The translations under genes and the position numbers were made by a program. This document shows, one piece after another, positions 46,330 through 55,383 of a stretch of 64,000 bases of DNA (positions are counted from its first letter, which is position 1; each line of letters opens with the position of its first letter). The notes beneath the pieces are model-generated. The model made no database searches. It was not told the DNA's origin and was given only the letters and a program-made list of their open reading frames with translations. Source of the stretch: Teredinibacter waterburyi (GTDB lineage Bacteria; Pseudomonadota; Gammaproteobacteria; Pseudomonadales; Cellvibrionaceae); NCBI RefSeq assembly GCF_001922985.1, contig NZ_MRUH01000010.1, forward strand, positions 32,649 to 96,648, in the 5' to 3' direction.

Positions 46330-49230
46330 GTGCGGCCAACCAAACCTAAGGCAAACACTAGCAGCAACAAAGTGCCTGCATTACAGGGTACTGACTCAGC
46401 AATTGTCGAGGAGAGCGTAGTATTGCTATCTGAATGCGGCGACATTATCGATATCAATACCGCTGGCCTAAAAGTTTTTGACGCCGAGTCACTAGGTAAG
46501 ATAAAAGTCAAAAAACTTAGCTACTATATCTCCCTTGCAGACCAAACTACCTTCGCTCGTTTAATCGAAAAGGCACGCACTGGAATCGCTGGATCTGCAA
46601 ATGTAAACCTGACGTCCCTGAAAGAATATTCTCGCTATATCACACTTACCGTTACATCCTTAAAAAACTATATAAACGAGCCTGAGTATCTGTTATGTGT
46701 CTTTCGTGGCTGCAGTCATCGACGCGCGGATCGCCATAACCTGTTGGGATACAAAGCCCAATTTACGGAGGTACAAAGCCGAGCAAAACTGGGGAGTTGG
46801 CAGCGCAACCTTGTAACTGGTCAGGCGCATTGGTCGGCGGAAATGTACCGCATTTTTGGTGTGGATCCTATTGATGGGCCGCCGCTATTTGAGGCGTTGG
46901 CCCAGCGAGTACATCCAGAAGATAGAGAGCGATTTGTCTATCTACATGATCTCTACATACGCGAAGGAACGGATTATCAAGTGGATGTCCGGCTAATCGT
47001 AAATGGCAGCGACCAATCTTGGATAGATGCACGTAGTGAAACGGTGCGCGACGATAACGGGAAAGCTATATTGTTGCGGGGGGCTGCGCAAGATATTACG
47101 GCAAGAAAATTATTTGAAGAAGAAATTCTTGTTAGAGGTGAGCTGCTTGCGGAGTCACAATCTCGCGCAAAAATGGGCAGTTGGCGCTTTGATAGAAAAA
47201 CTAAGAAAGTATCTGCATCAAAGGAAATGTTTCGATTAGTTGAGCAGAACCCCAATACAAAATATCTAGATATAAAAGAATTTATTAAGCAGGTTCACTC
47301 AGATGATAAACGCAAACTATTCAGTCATTTCAAAAAATTAAAAGAGAGTGTGGGAAGCTGGACGATAACTATAAGGTTCATACTGAACGATGGCAGCACC
47401 CGTTGGCTGGAAGGGTTTGAGGAAAGCTTGCTGGATGCAAACGGCGACCTAGGTGGAGTTGTTGGTACATTGCAGGATGTAACGGAACTGAGGCTTGCTC
47501 AACAAAAACTCGATGAGACGCGCAGCCTTTTGGAGGCAAGCCAATCGATTGCCAAGCTAGGTGGTTGGGAAATTGATTTGCGTACCATGGACGTTATATG
47601 TACCGACGAGGTTTTCAGGATTCTCGAAACAACCAGAGAGGAATATAAGCCGTCACTAGAAGGTGGCCTAGGTAACTACACTCCAAGTGATAGGGATAGA
47701 CTCGAAGTCTTGTATCGAGATGCCCTTAAAAATGGCAGTGGATTTGATGTTGAGCTAGGAGCCGTTACCAAAAAAGGCAATAAAATAAATGTACGTTTGA
47801 CCTGTCAGGTCACTTATGAAAATGGAGTGCCGGCAAAGCTAACCGGAATATATCAAGATATTAGCGAGCAAAAATCGGTGCAGGTCCTATTGGAATCGGT
47901 TAACGATGAGCTAGCAAAAAAAAATAGAACCTTAGAAAAGTTGGCAAATTACGACGCGTTAACCCAGCTCCCAAATCGCGTATTGTTAGCCGACCGGCTG
48001 GAGCAAGCAATTGCGCAGTGTCAGCGCCGACAAAGTTCTGTAGCGGTAGCATTTTTAGATCTCGATGGCTTTAAAGAGATTAACGACAGGTACGGTCATG
48101 CGGTTGGTGATAAGTTTTTAGTAGAGATTTCGAAAAAAATGAAGAGTACATTACGTGAAAGCGATACGTTTTCACGTATTGGCGGTGATGAGTTCGTTGC
48201 TGTGATTACCGATGTGGAAGTAGGGCTTGATTGCGAAGCGATGATACACCGGTTGCTTGAAGCTGCGGCTAACCCTATTGTCCTACAAGGGCATAAGCTT
48301 GCGGTAACGGCCAGCATTGGTGTCACGGTATTTCCTCATGATAATGTTGATGCAGAGCAATTGTTAAGGCATGCAGACCAAGCTATGTATTTGGCTAAAC
48401 AAGAGGGCAAGAATCAATGCCATCTTTTTGATGTGCTAAACGATACAACTATAAAACAACAAATTGTAGAGTTAGATAAAATACGAGATGCACTTAAGCG
48501 CGATGAATTTGTTTTGTACTACCAACCAAAAGTGAATTCGGCGTCGCGCGATGTTATCGGCGTTGAAGCGCTGATTCGCTGGCACCATCCGACACTTGGA
48601 CTAGTGCCGCCGGCGGACTTTTTGCCCAAAATACAAAATCATATTTTTAGCGTCACCCTTGGTGAATGGGTTATATCAACTGCAATTAATCAGCTGGAGA
48701 AATGGCAGAGTGTAGGTGTAAAAACTAACGTTAGCGTTAACATAGACGCAATTCATCTACAGCAGCAAAATTTCCATCAAAGTCTTCAAAAAATATTATC
48801 TGAACACCCAAATTTTTCGCCGCAACGTCTTGAGTTAGAAATATTGGAAACCTGTGCAATTGATGATATTGAAAAAGTTTCTGAGGTCATCCGCCAAGTG
48901 AAATCGCTCGGCGTGACCTTTGCGTTAGATGATTTCGGCACCGGCTATTCGTCGCTTAGTTACCTAAAAAAATTACATGTCGAAACGATTAAAATAGACC
49001 AGAGCTTTATCCGTGACATGCTGGTAGACCCAGAAGATCTTTCCATCGTAAAGGGCGTGATTGGCATAGCCCACGCGTTTCGCCGTCAAGTGATTGCCGA
49101 GGGTGTGGAAACTGTTGAGCATTGTAAAGTGCTAGGCGAAATTGGCTGTGATCTTGTTCAGGGTTATGGCATAGCGAAACCTATGCCGGCAGAGGAGTTT
49201 TGTGATTGGGTCGCAGAATGGCGGTGCTAG
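46330..49230 (+). CDS. Four-PAS GGDEF-EAL protein (bifunctional c-di-GMP enzyme)
   Basis: A 966-residue soluble signalling protein with no membrane helix. About four PAS/PAC units fill residues 15-515 (for example GSWQRNLVTGQAHWSAEMYRIFG, GSWRFDRKTKKVSASKEMFRL and GGWEIDLRTMDVICTDEVFRIL, each ending near a DITARK/DVTELR/DISEQK PAC end). A GGDEF domain follows with SRIGGDEF and I-site RESD, then an EAL domain with VIGVEALIRWHHP, LELEILETCA, FALDDFGTGYSSLSYL, KIDQSFI and VIAEGVET. All catalytic residues that I can check are present, so both synthesis and hydrolysis of c-di-GMP are possible. It starts at GTG 46330, preceded by an AAAGGGACGG-like site. The signal sensed is unknown. Confidence 0.93.
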   Translation: MRPTKPKANTSSNKVPALQGTDSAIVEESVVLLSECGDIIDINTAGLKVFDAESLGKIKVKKLSYYISLADQTTFARLIEKARTGIAGSANVNLTSLKEYSRYITLTVTSLKNYINEPEYLLCVFRGCSHRRADRHNLLGYKAQFTEVQSRAKLGSWQRNLVTGQAHWSAEMYRIFGVDPIDGPPLFEALAQRVHPEDRERFVYLHDLYIREGTDYQVDVRLIVNGSDQSWIDARSETVRDDNGKAILLRGAAQDITARKLFEEEILVRGELLAESQSRAKMGSWRFDRKTKKVSASKEMFRLVEQNPNTKYLDIKEFIKQVHSDDKRKLFSHFKKLKESVGSWTITIRFILNDGSTRWLEGFEESLLDANGDLGGVVGTLQDVTELRLAQQKLDETRSLLEASQSIAKLGGWEIDLRTMDVICTDEVFRILETTREEYKPSLEGGLGNYTPSDRDRLEVLYRDALKNGSGFDVELGAVTKKGNKINVRLTCQVTYENGVPAKLTGIYQDISEQKSVQVLLESVNDELAKKNRTLEKLANYDALTQLPNRVLLADRLEQAIAQCQRRQSSVAVAFLDLDGFKEINDRYGHAVGDKFLVEISKKMKSTLRESDTFSRIGGDEFVAVITDVEVGLDCEAMIHRLLEAAANPIVLQGHKLAVTASIGVTVFPHDNVDAEQLLRHADQAMYLAKQEGKNQCHLFDVLNDTTIKQQIVELDKIRDALKRDEFVLYYQPKVNSASRDVIGVEALIRWHHPTLGLVPPADFLPKIQNHIFSVTLGEWVISTAINQLEKWQSVGVKTNVSVNIDAIHLQQQNFHQSLQKILSEHPNFSPQRLELEILETCAIDDIEKVSEVIRQVKSLGVTFALDDFGTGYSSLSYLKKLHVETIKIDQSFIRDMLVDPEDLSIVKGVIGIAHAFRRQVIAEGVETVEHCKVLGEIGCDLVQGYGIAKPMPAEEFCDWVAEWRC

Positions 49231-49409
49231 ACATTTAACTGTTTGTCTAGCACGTACTTAACTGACCTCTCAACAATAAATACAGGCCATCCACTAGTGA
49301 TGGTGATAATTTAAATAAGGCGTTTGACTTTTTGAAATATGGATGTTAATTTTTGCGCCAAACTCAGTCTGTTTCTGATTGGAGTATTTAACTTAAAGGG
49401 CATTTCATT

Positions 49410-50153
49410 GTGATCAAAGCTATCAAACTATCATTTCTAGCACTCATTATTCTTGTTACAGGTTGCGCAGGCAATATTCAACAACCTGTTGCATTCAATT
49501 ATTCTACAATTGAGCAAGGGGCTAAAGTTGGTGTTGTAGTGGGCCCTATTCCCACACCGACCATGACTTATCCTGGTGCGAGCTGTTTACTTTGCCTCGC
49601 TACAGCAGCCACGGCTAACGCCAGCTTGTCGGCATATGCTAAAACTCTCGATGCTTCCGATCTAAGCCTTGTACGTGATGACGTCGTCGCGTCTTTGCAA
49701 TCTCAGGGTTTTGATGCGAACGTAATAGAAGAATACGAGGATGAGTCCAAACTCCCTAAAATTAAGTCAGAGATCGTTAATAGCGCCAAGCGTGACTACT
49801 CGATCTACCGAACAAAAAATAATGTGGACTACCTGGTTGTTGTTAACTTTAATTATGCTGGTTTAACGCGTAACTATGCGAGCTATATTGCCAAAGGTGC
49901 CCCTGAGGCAAAAGTTCTAGGCTTGGTAAGAATGATTGATCTAAATACTAATATGTACACGATTTATCAGCCGGTAGTCGCAGCGAAAATGTCAGAAGGC
50001 GAATGGAAAGAACCACCAGAGTACCCCGGCATGACAAATGCTTATTATCAAGCTATAGAAGCCGCTAAAGACCAAGTTAAAGATTCTGTAGTTGCGGTTA
50101 CTGAGGCTGCCGATACGGGGATCTCGCCGACAAGTGCAGATGCCGTAGAATAG
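49410..50153 (+). CDS. Putative lipoprotein of unknown function
   Basis: A 247-residue lipoprotein. The signal ends with lipobox VTGC (Cys19, MIKAIKLSFLALIILVTGCAG). The mature part has GPIPTPTMTYPGASCLLCLA, with a Cys pair, then a mixed alpha/beta region (LVRDDVVASLQSQGFDANVIEEY, DYLVVVNFNYAGLTRNY, VLGLVRMIDLNTNMYTIYQP). I recognise no named family. Translation starts at GTG 49410 with AAAGGG nine bases before it. A second lipoprotein gene begins 20 bp after its stop, so the two form an operon and may act as a pair. Confidence 0.65.
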   Translation: MIKAIKLSFLALIILVTGCAGNIQQPVAFNYSTIEQGAKVGVVVGPIPTPTMTYPGASCLLCLATAATANASLSAYAKTLDASDLSLVRDDVVASLQSQGFDANVIEEYEDESKLPKIKSEIVNSAKRDYSIYRTKNNVDYLVVVNFNYAGLTRNYASYIAKGAPEAKVLGLVRMIDLNTNMYTIYQPVVAAKMSEGEWKEPPEYPGMTNAYYQAIEAAKDQVKDSVVAVTEAADTGISPTSADAVE

Positions 50154-50173
50154 CGGCTTTGCGTGATGCAGCG

Positions 50174-51109
50174 ATGAAAATAATAATTGCTTTTACCGCG
50201 TTATTTTTGGCTTCTTGTGGGGCTTCTACTTCTACAAAAGATGCTAGTGATCGACTTACAGCCCCGTCTATTGAAGAGGTGACGATCCCTTCAATAGACG
50301 AATTGGCTAGTCTCGAAATAGTATTTGCCGACTCAGAGTTAATTCCTACGATGGGGGCTATAGCAACTGATCCAAACAGCCCTAACTATGGTTCCGTAAT
50401 GTATCCTGCCTATAGCGGAGCGAGTTTTTTAGCCGCTATTTTAGTGCACGCTATTGTCCAAGGTAGTGTAACGGCGAAAGAAAATGAACGTCGGCGAACG
50501 GCTGCGGATCTGGTTCTTGAAAAATATCCATTGCTGAGCGACGGATATATTGTGGAAGGCTTAGAGTTAAGTGATGAAAAGGTATCGGTTAATGATCATG
50601 ATATTTCGCTCATCAAATCTGAGTTAAGCGACCCAAATCAAGTTGCCGGTCCGCTATACGCGGCGGTATACCCAGTTTTGATTATGTCGCAATCTGAAGA
50701 AAGTTTGATACTCCAGAATGAAGTACGGGTTTATTCGGTGTTGCAGACAGAAACGCCACTGCAAACGGCTACAGTGGAGATTGTTCGCTCGCAAAAGTGC
50801 AAAGAGATTAGCGCATTTGAGTGTTGGGCACGAAATGACAGCGAAAACTTAAAATCTGCGATACAGGGAATGTTTTTAGAGAGTATTCAACTAGCTTTGG
50901 CTATTGAATCAATTCAAGCAACCGCAGACGCAGCGACCTCGGAAACAGTTCGGTACCTGGAAGATGGACATAAAAAAGTAGAGCGCGGCCAAGTGTTAGA
51001 GCAAAGCTGTAATCACTTACGCTTTATGACGCTGCGTGGAGTTATAAAATCCGTACCTTTGTTGGAGGATACTTGTCAGCTGTCTGTTCAGGATAGCACT
51101 ACAAGTTAA
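50174..51109 (+). CDS. Putative lipoprotein of unknown function (partner)
   Basis: A 311-residue lipoprotein when started at ATG 50174, which places the lipobox LASC correctly (MKIIIAFTALFLASCGAS); the reading frame is open from TTG 50159, but that would push the signal inward. The mature part has a hydrophobic segment FLAAILVHAIVQGS, then helical and beta regions including VAGPLYAAVYPVLIMSQS and QKCKEISAFECW, with later Cys in EQSCNHLRF and LEDTCQL. No family was recognised. It is co-oriented with the preceding lipoprotein gene, 20 bp apart, and ends before a strong bidirectional terminator. Confidence 0.62.
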   Translation: MKIIIAFTALFLASCGASTSTKDASDRLTAPSIEEVTIPSIDELASLEIVFADSELIPTMGAIATDPNSPNYGSVMYPAYSGASFLAAILVHAIVQGSVTAKENERRRTAADLVLEKYPLLSDGYIVEGLELSDEKVSVNDHDISLIKSELSDPNQVAGPLYAAVYPVLIMSQSEESLILQNEVRVYSVLQTETPLQTATVEIVRSQKCKEISAFECWARNDSENLKSAIQGMFLESIQLALAIESIQATADAATSETVRYLEDGHKKVERGQVLEQSCNHLRFMTLRGVIKSVPLLEDTCQLSVQDSTTS

Positions 51110-51227
51110 ATGGATTACGGCGGTAGCAGAAGTGTCTGCTTCAGGACCATTACTTAGCCTTTTCGTTGTGCTTATCGCTACGTGTATTGATCGTACGCTA
51201 CTAAGCAGGCAATGTGTTTTAGGTAAG

Positions 51228-51260
51228 GCGATGAGGGGAGTGACTTTCTCCCCTCATCGC
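51228..51260. terminator. Strong bidirectional terminator-like hairpin
   Basis: A perfect 13-bp stem (gcgatgaggggag, 51228-51240, with 51248-51260) and a 7-nt loop lie between the converging lipoprotein gene and the secreted-protein gene. No long T tract follows. Confidence 0.7.
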
Positions 51261-51285
51261 TGTTGTACTTGTCTTTGAGGCCTAA

Positions 51286-51807
51286 CTACTGACTGGCGCA
51301 ATACACCAGATGTCCTTCACCGCCATTATAGGGCAATACATTAATGCCACATTCTGGCGAACAGTAAGCTGATGCGCTCGCGGCGACACTAGACACATTA
51401 GACGGCGCTGCCGAGCCGTAAAAATACCCCGCCTTGCCAGAAAGTTGGCAAGTCGTTGGTGGAGGGCTAGCCCAGACGTCTTCGTGCAATATGGAAATAT
51501 TGTTGCAATTAGTGCCGCTTTTGGTTGCCGTTGAATTGTTGGTTAGCCCCATATAGCAAGAGTAGTTACCGCCGATATCTTGAATACTTTTATAGGCAAG
51601 TGTTTCAGAAATTCCATTACAACTTAGTGTTGAATAGCTAACGCTTCCCATATAGCCGTTAGCATATACTGGGTATTGATAAATGATATTCCAGTTGCAT
51701 TGACTGTGAGTAGTATTTTTTGTCGCTACAACAATATCGGCAGAGAACGCGACGGCACTAACCGCTAACAAAGTAATACTACATAAAAATAACAAAAACC
51801 TTTTCAT
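51286..51807 (-). CDS. Small secreted cysteine-rich protein of unknown function
   Basis: A 173-residue exported protein with a clear signal peptide (about 1-22, MKRFLLFLCSITLLAVSAVAFS). The mature part contains eight Cys (for example SQCNW, LSCNGIS, YSCYMG, TNCNN, TTCQLSG, AYCSPECG, VYCASQ) and is Ser/Asn/Tyr-rich, suggesting a disulfide-stabilised small domain. No family was recognised. A strong Shine-Dalgarno TAGGAGA precedes the ATG. It follows the DCR-x3-CR membrane protein gene by 138 bp on the same strand, as at 28-30 kb. Confidence 0.6.
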   Translation of the reverse strand: MKRFLLFLCSITLLAVSAVAFSADIVVATKNTTHSQCNWNIIYQYPVYANGYMGSVSYSTLSCNGISETLAYKSIQDIGGNYSCYMGLTNNSTATKSGTNCNNISILHEDVWASPPPTTCQLSGKAGYFYGSAAPSNVSSVAASASAYCSPECGINVLPYNGGEGHLVYCASQ

Positions 51808-51945
51808 GGTATCTCCTAAGTTTTATTAAATTTTGGTTAAACTTTTATGAACGCCTATTTGGTGTTTCTACTGCCGTCCTTGGTAGAACACTATGGTCGG
51901 CGAATTCCTAGTGTCCTTTTTCCGTAAAGCTATTGGTGATTAAAA

Positions 51946-52626
51946 TTATCCGGAGCTAGGGAATTCATCGAGTAGATAAATTACCAATTGATCTTCATCA
52001 GAATTGGCATCAACAAAGAGATGCTGTGGCACTGTGGATGAGTTGGTCTGGATCAGTGAAAAAATATCGTCTTGAATAGATGCTGCGTGATTGCGTGTTC
52101 TTGATTGGAAGGTAATACGGCATTTTCGATCGCGACATTCCACATAGAGCGGAGGTTCTATGCTTTCCTTTCCGTTAAACATTTCGTAGATCGCGTTTTC
52201 TTGCTCTATTGTCTGATCACCGTCGTTCTCTCCCGATAAAAATGCCAACTGAACGGTAGCTAATACGTCTTCAGCCGACTTTCCGGAAATGTTCTTGGTG
52301 AGCACTTCGTAGACGTCAAGAGCAGCCCTTTGCTCGTTTAATTTAGCCGAGTCGGGAGTCGTAGAAGCCATATCGGCCGTTGCTTGGTTATGATTGGAAG
52401 CGGTCAGATTTTCATTCGGACTTAACAAGGCGTTAGCGAGAGTAGGCTTTGGGTGTCGAGCCTTTTGGGTTGCTGTGTTCGCATATGAATTTAAATTATC
52501 AGGCTCGGTACGGGTAATCCCGTTACTCGTTGGGACGGATAGGTTGTTGTCTTTATGCAGTAAAAATTGCTGTACGCCAATCACGCTAAATAGGCCGATC
52601 AATAACCCAAAGATAAACGTCTTCAT
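51946..52626 (-). CDS. Single-pass membrane protein with ECR-x3-CR domain (paralogue)
   Basis: A 226-residue protein. An N-terminal helix is at about 2-19, followed by an extended Asn/Thr/Ala/Pro-rich region and a helical part, and a C-terminal domain with LYVECRDRKCRITFQS. The topology and motif match the protein at 28481-29164 (VDCRTDTCRLRLLMD). A very good ribosome site (GGAGGGAA) precedes the start. A small Cys-rich secreted protein gene follows. The function is unknown. Confidence 0.62.
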   Translation of the reverse strand: MKTFIFGLLIGLFSVIGVQQFLLHKDNNLSVPTSNGITRTEPDNLNSYANTATQKARHPKPTLANALLSPNENLTASNHNQATADMASTTPDSAKLNEQRAALDVYEVLTKNISGKSAEDVLATVQLAFLSGENDGDQTIEQENAIYEMFNGKESIEPPLYVECRDRKCRITFQSRTRNHAASIQDDIFSLIQTNSSTVPQHLFVDANSDEDQLVIYLLDEFPSSG

Positions 52627-52919
52627 ACTTGTTCCCTCCCTACAAAGATAACGATCAGAACAGTCCTGTATATGACTGGGTCTGCGCTAAATCTAAGCGT
52701 TGGCAAGGCCTAGTGCGTTCGCCTCGTTAAGATCGAACGAAAAAGTGTATTGTTTTGGCGTGGAGTTTAGGGTTTTGGCAGAAGCGTTTGCGTAAGCTTG
52801 GCGCAGGTTAGCCAGCTGCTATGAAACGCTATATGACTTTATCTAAAGCTAAAGGGCCGCAGGTTTTAGGCGGGACTTATTTCGCGAATGCTATGATGAT
52901 TTTGTGTACAAAACCATAG

Positions 52920-53858
52920 TTAGGTTTTGTTTTGGCTTGCAGAGATTGTTATCGCGAGGCCTACAAATATAGTTGTAGTACTTAACCAACTAAAGAGTGG
53001 GTAACGCTCAGCTAAAAAAAGCGTTGCAATGACCATGCTTGTACCTGCCGCCACATACCCGATTTGACTAATCATTACTGGACCACCGATGCGCTGCAGT
53101 CTAAATACCAACGGCGCAGTTAGTCCGCCAAGGATTAACTGCCCTAGGCTTAGATCGCTGACTAAGCTGGTCCAGAAGCTTCCTTTGTCGGCAAAGGGTA
53201 GCCATTGATAGAGTAAGGTGAGAGCTAAATACGTTATTGATGAAGCAATATGGCTCCAAAATGCCAATAGTTCAGGTGGCGAATTTTCGGGCCAGTCCAG
53301 TGTGCGGTATAAGTTCCCAAAGGCCAATAGAATGGGAATACTAAAGGCTAAAGCGAGCCATATAAACTGCCCTGAGGGTGAAATCGCACCTTTAGAAATG
53401 CTAATCCCAACAGCACCGCATAAACCTATAGCTACACCCAGCGATTTTCTAGCGCTGAGTCGCTCAACCCCACATATTCGTGCAAATAAAAGTGTAAATA
53501 GCGGCGAGAGAGAAAATAGAATCCCACTAAAGGCTGCGCCAACTTCTGGGACAACGGTAAACACCAAGATACTTGGCCCAGCAAATGTTATTGGTCCAGA
53601 AATAACAGCATATCTAAACTCGTGATAACTAAACCAGCGAAGCCCTCGATTGGACATTAGCACCATAAATAATGCGATACTCGCGCCAATCGAATTTAAC
53701 ATTACCCATAGCGGTGCAGGCATAGGTGATTGTGTGGCGAGTTTTGCTAACGGAAAGCCCAGTCCAACAAGAACCCCGCTAGCGATGAGTAACAAAGCGG
53801 AGTTGCAGGCCATGCGTTGTATGGCGGTTGCTTTGGTCGCTAATTGGTTAGCTTTCAT
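52920..53858 (-). CDS. EamA/DMT-superfamily transporter
   Basis: A 312-residue inner-membrane protein with about ten hydrophobic helices in two EamA halves (for example LLIASGVLVGLGFPLAKLA, and LILGGLTAPLVFRLQRIGGP in the second half). Members export or import small metabolites. The start overlaps the end of the nitroreductase gene by 11 bases and carries a GAGGTGAAC ribosome site, which indicates translational coupling. The substrate is unknown. It is the last gene of a three-gene unit divergent from a LysR regulator. Confidence 0.87.
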   Translation of the reverse strand: MKANQLATKATAIQRMACNSALLLIASGVLVGLGFPLAKLATQSPMPAPLWVMLNSIGASIALFMVLMSNRGLRWFSYHEFRYAVISGPITFAGPSILVFTVVPEVGAAFSGILFSLSPLFTLLFARICGVERLSARKSLGVAIGLCGAVGISISKGAISPSGQFIWLALAFSIPILLAFGNLYRTLDWPENSPPELLAFWSHIASSITYLALTLLYQWLPFADKGSFWTSLVSDLSLGQLILGGLTAPLVFRLQRIGGPVMISQIGYVAAGTSMVIATLFLAERYPLFSWLSTTTIFVGLAITISASQNKT

Positions 53859-54498
53859 TGTTCACCTCAACAGGCTTGAGCGAGCGAAACACACCATTAA
53901 AAATCAATTGCTCTAGTGGTAGTCGAGTGCTCGGCTGCTCACGCTCCTTTAAACTTTTCGGCAGAATGTCGGGCGAAGCCATCTGGCCTACTGCGATCCC
54001 AATCTCGATTTTAAAACGCTCTGGTATGTTTAACGCGGCGGCAATTTTTTGATGTAGTATTCCACCCATAGCATGCGCTTGATAACCAAGACTTTGGGCC
54101 TGAAGTGCTAACTGCATCCAGGCGGCACCCGCATCAAAACTATGAGAGGGGAATGGCTTTGGTGGATTCCTGTTCGGAACTTGGGTGTCTGACACTAAAA
54201 ATATTAAAGCGCCGCTGCGCTTTGCCCATTCTGCGTTGAACGGATCAAGTAGTGACAAAAATAAATTCCAATTATCGTCGTCACGTATTGAATAGATAAA
54301 ACGCCACGGCTGAACATTATACGCGGAAGGTGCCCAGCGAGCGGCTTCAAACAGGGTCATTAAATCTTTTTTGGGGAGTGCTGAGTTATCGTAAGCTCGC
54401 GGTGACCAGCGGCGAAGAAACTGCGCGTCCACTGGTAGTTGACTTGTTCTGATATTATCACTTTTGGTGAGTGTTGTAGTTTCATTTTTGGTAATCAT
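53848..54498 (-). CDS. Nitroreductase-family FMN oxidoreductase
   Basis: A protein of about 216 residues (start ATG 54498 chosen because AAGGAGACAAAG stands before it; an upstream start at 54564 would lie deep in the previous gene). It belongs to the nitroreductase family, which uses FMN and NAD(P)H to reduce nitro compounds or quinones. FLRRWSPRAYDNSALPKKDLMTLFEAARWAPSAYNVQPWRFIYS and GAAWMQLALQAQSLGYQAHAMGGI are typical. It overlaps the end of the upstream gene by 17 bases and the start of the EamA gene by 11, so it is translated as part of an operon. Confidence 0.88.
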   Translation of the reverse strand: MITKNETTTLTKSDNIRTSQLPVDAQFLRRWSPRAYDNSALPKKDLMTLFEAARWAPSAYNVQPWRFIYSIRDDDNWNLFLSLLDPFNAEWAKRSGALIFLVSDTQVPNRNPPKPFPSHSFDAGAAWMQLALQAQSLGYQAHAMGGILHQKIAAALNIPERFKIEIGIAVGQMASPDILPKSLKEREQPSTRLPLEQLIFNGVFRSLKPVEVNNES

Positions 54499-55303
54499 CT
54501 TTGTCTCCTTGCTTGTTTCGGATTGTCGATAATAGACACGCGCAGAACGCAGCTTCTGCGACAAATGGGATTAAATACAAACTACTCGTACTTTCGGCGA
54601 GGTTAGGCTCTATAAATCGAGAAATGCTACCAAACATATAGACTGCAGCAGCAAGCCAAAGACCATAGCTGATAACACTGGAAAACCATTTGGTTTTTAA
54701 AATAGCCATGCCAAGAAATAAATTAGATAGAGAGAAAAATATCAAGGCGAAATCATAGCCGTAGCTGTACATGGAAAAGTTTAGTTCAACTTTCCCAGCG
54801 ATTTGCGGCTTAGACATAACCGTTGCTAGTGAGCTATCAAGAAGTAGCGCCGGTGAGTAATATTCGAGCACGTTGATGCATAGAATAAACGCTTGGCAAA
54901 GGCGGAACACGAGTGAGAGTGTCGCCAAGATTGGCGAGTAGGGCGTCAATAGATAGTAGAGTAAAACCGCAAGTGTAATATCACATAACACCATTAAGGT
55001 ATTTAACACAAAGATTAATTTAAATAGGCCGATATTGGTTTGGATATTTTCTAGGGTAAGCAGTGAGCTTGTTGTATCCACTAACAAAGTTCGAATTAAA
55101 AGTTCTCCGCATGCCCCAGATAAGATGATGGCTAAATAGAGCATTCCCGCAAGCAACGACAAGTTGACGGTGCCGGCACGAGTCGTTGGGGGTAGATAGT
55201 TGTTAGCGGGTAATGCTCTGTTTGTAGCTTGTTGGGTTGCACTTGCCACGGCTAGCTCCTTAGTATTCTTCGCGATTTGAGTCGTTTTCAAATATGTTCG
55301 CAT
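54482..55303 (-). CDS. DUF4386 membrane protein
   Basis: A protein of about 273 residues (ATG 55303 chosen; the frame is open to a TTG at 55369, only 15 bases from the divergent LysR start). It has about seven hydrophobic helices and the DUF4386 pattern (LSLLAGMLYLAIILSGACGELLIR, LFKLIFVLNTLMVLCDITLAVLLYYLL, FSLSNLFLGMAILKTKWFSSVISYGLWLAAAVYM). The function of the family is unknown. It is the first gene of a three-gene unit. Confidence 0.78.
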   Translation of the reverse strand: MRTYLKTTQIAKNTKELAVASATQQATNRALPANNYLPPTTRAGTVNLSLLAGMLYLAIILSGACGELLIRTLLVDTTSSLLTLENIQTNIGLFKLIFVLNTLMVLCDITLAVLLYYLLTPYSPILATLSLVFRLCQAFILCINVLEYYSPALLLDSSLATVMSKPQIAGKVELNFSMYSYGYDFALIFFSLSNLFLGMAILKTKWFSSVISYGLWLAAAVYMFGSISRFIEPNLAESTSSLYLIPFVAEAAFCACLLSTIRNKQGDKDDYQK

Positions 55304-55383
55304 CTTATAGAAGTACGTATGGTTGATAATCGTGGCGGATGGAATAAGATTGTTCGCAAAACCGAACAAATGAGGGCGATTAG

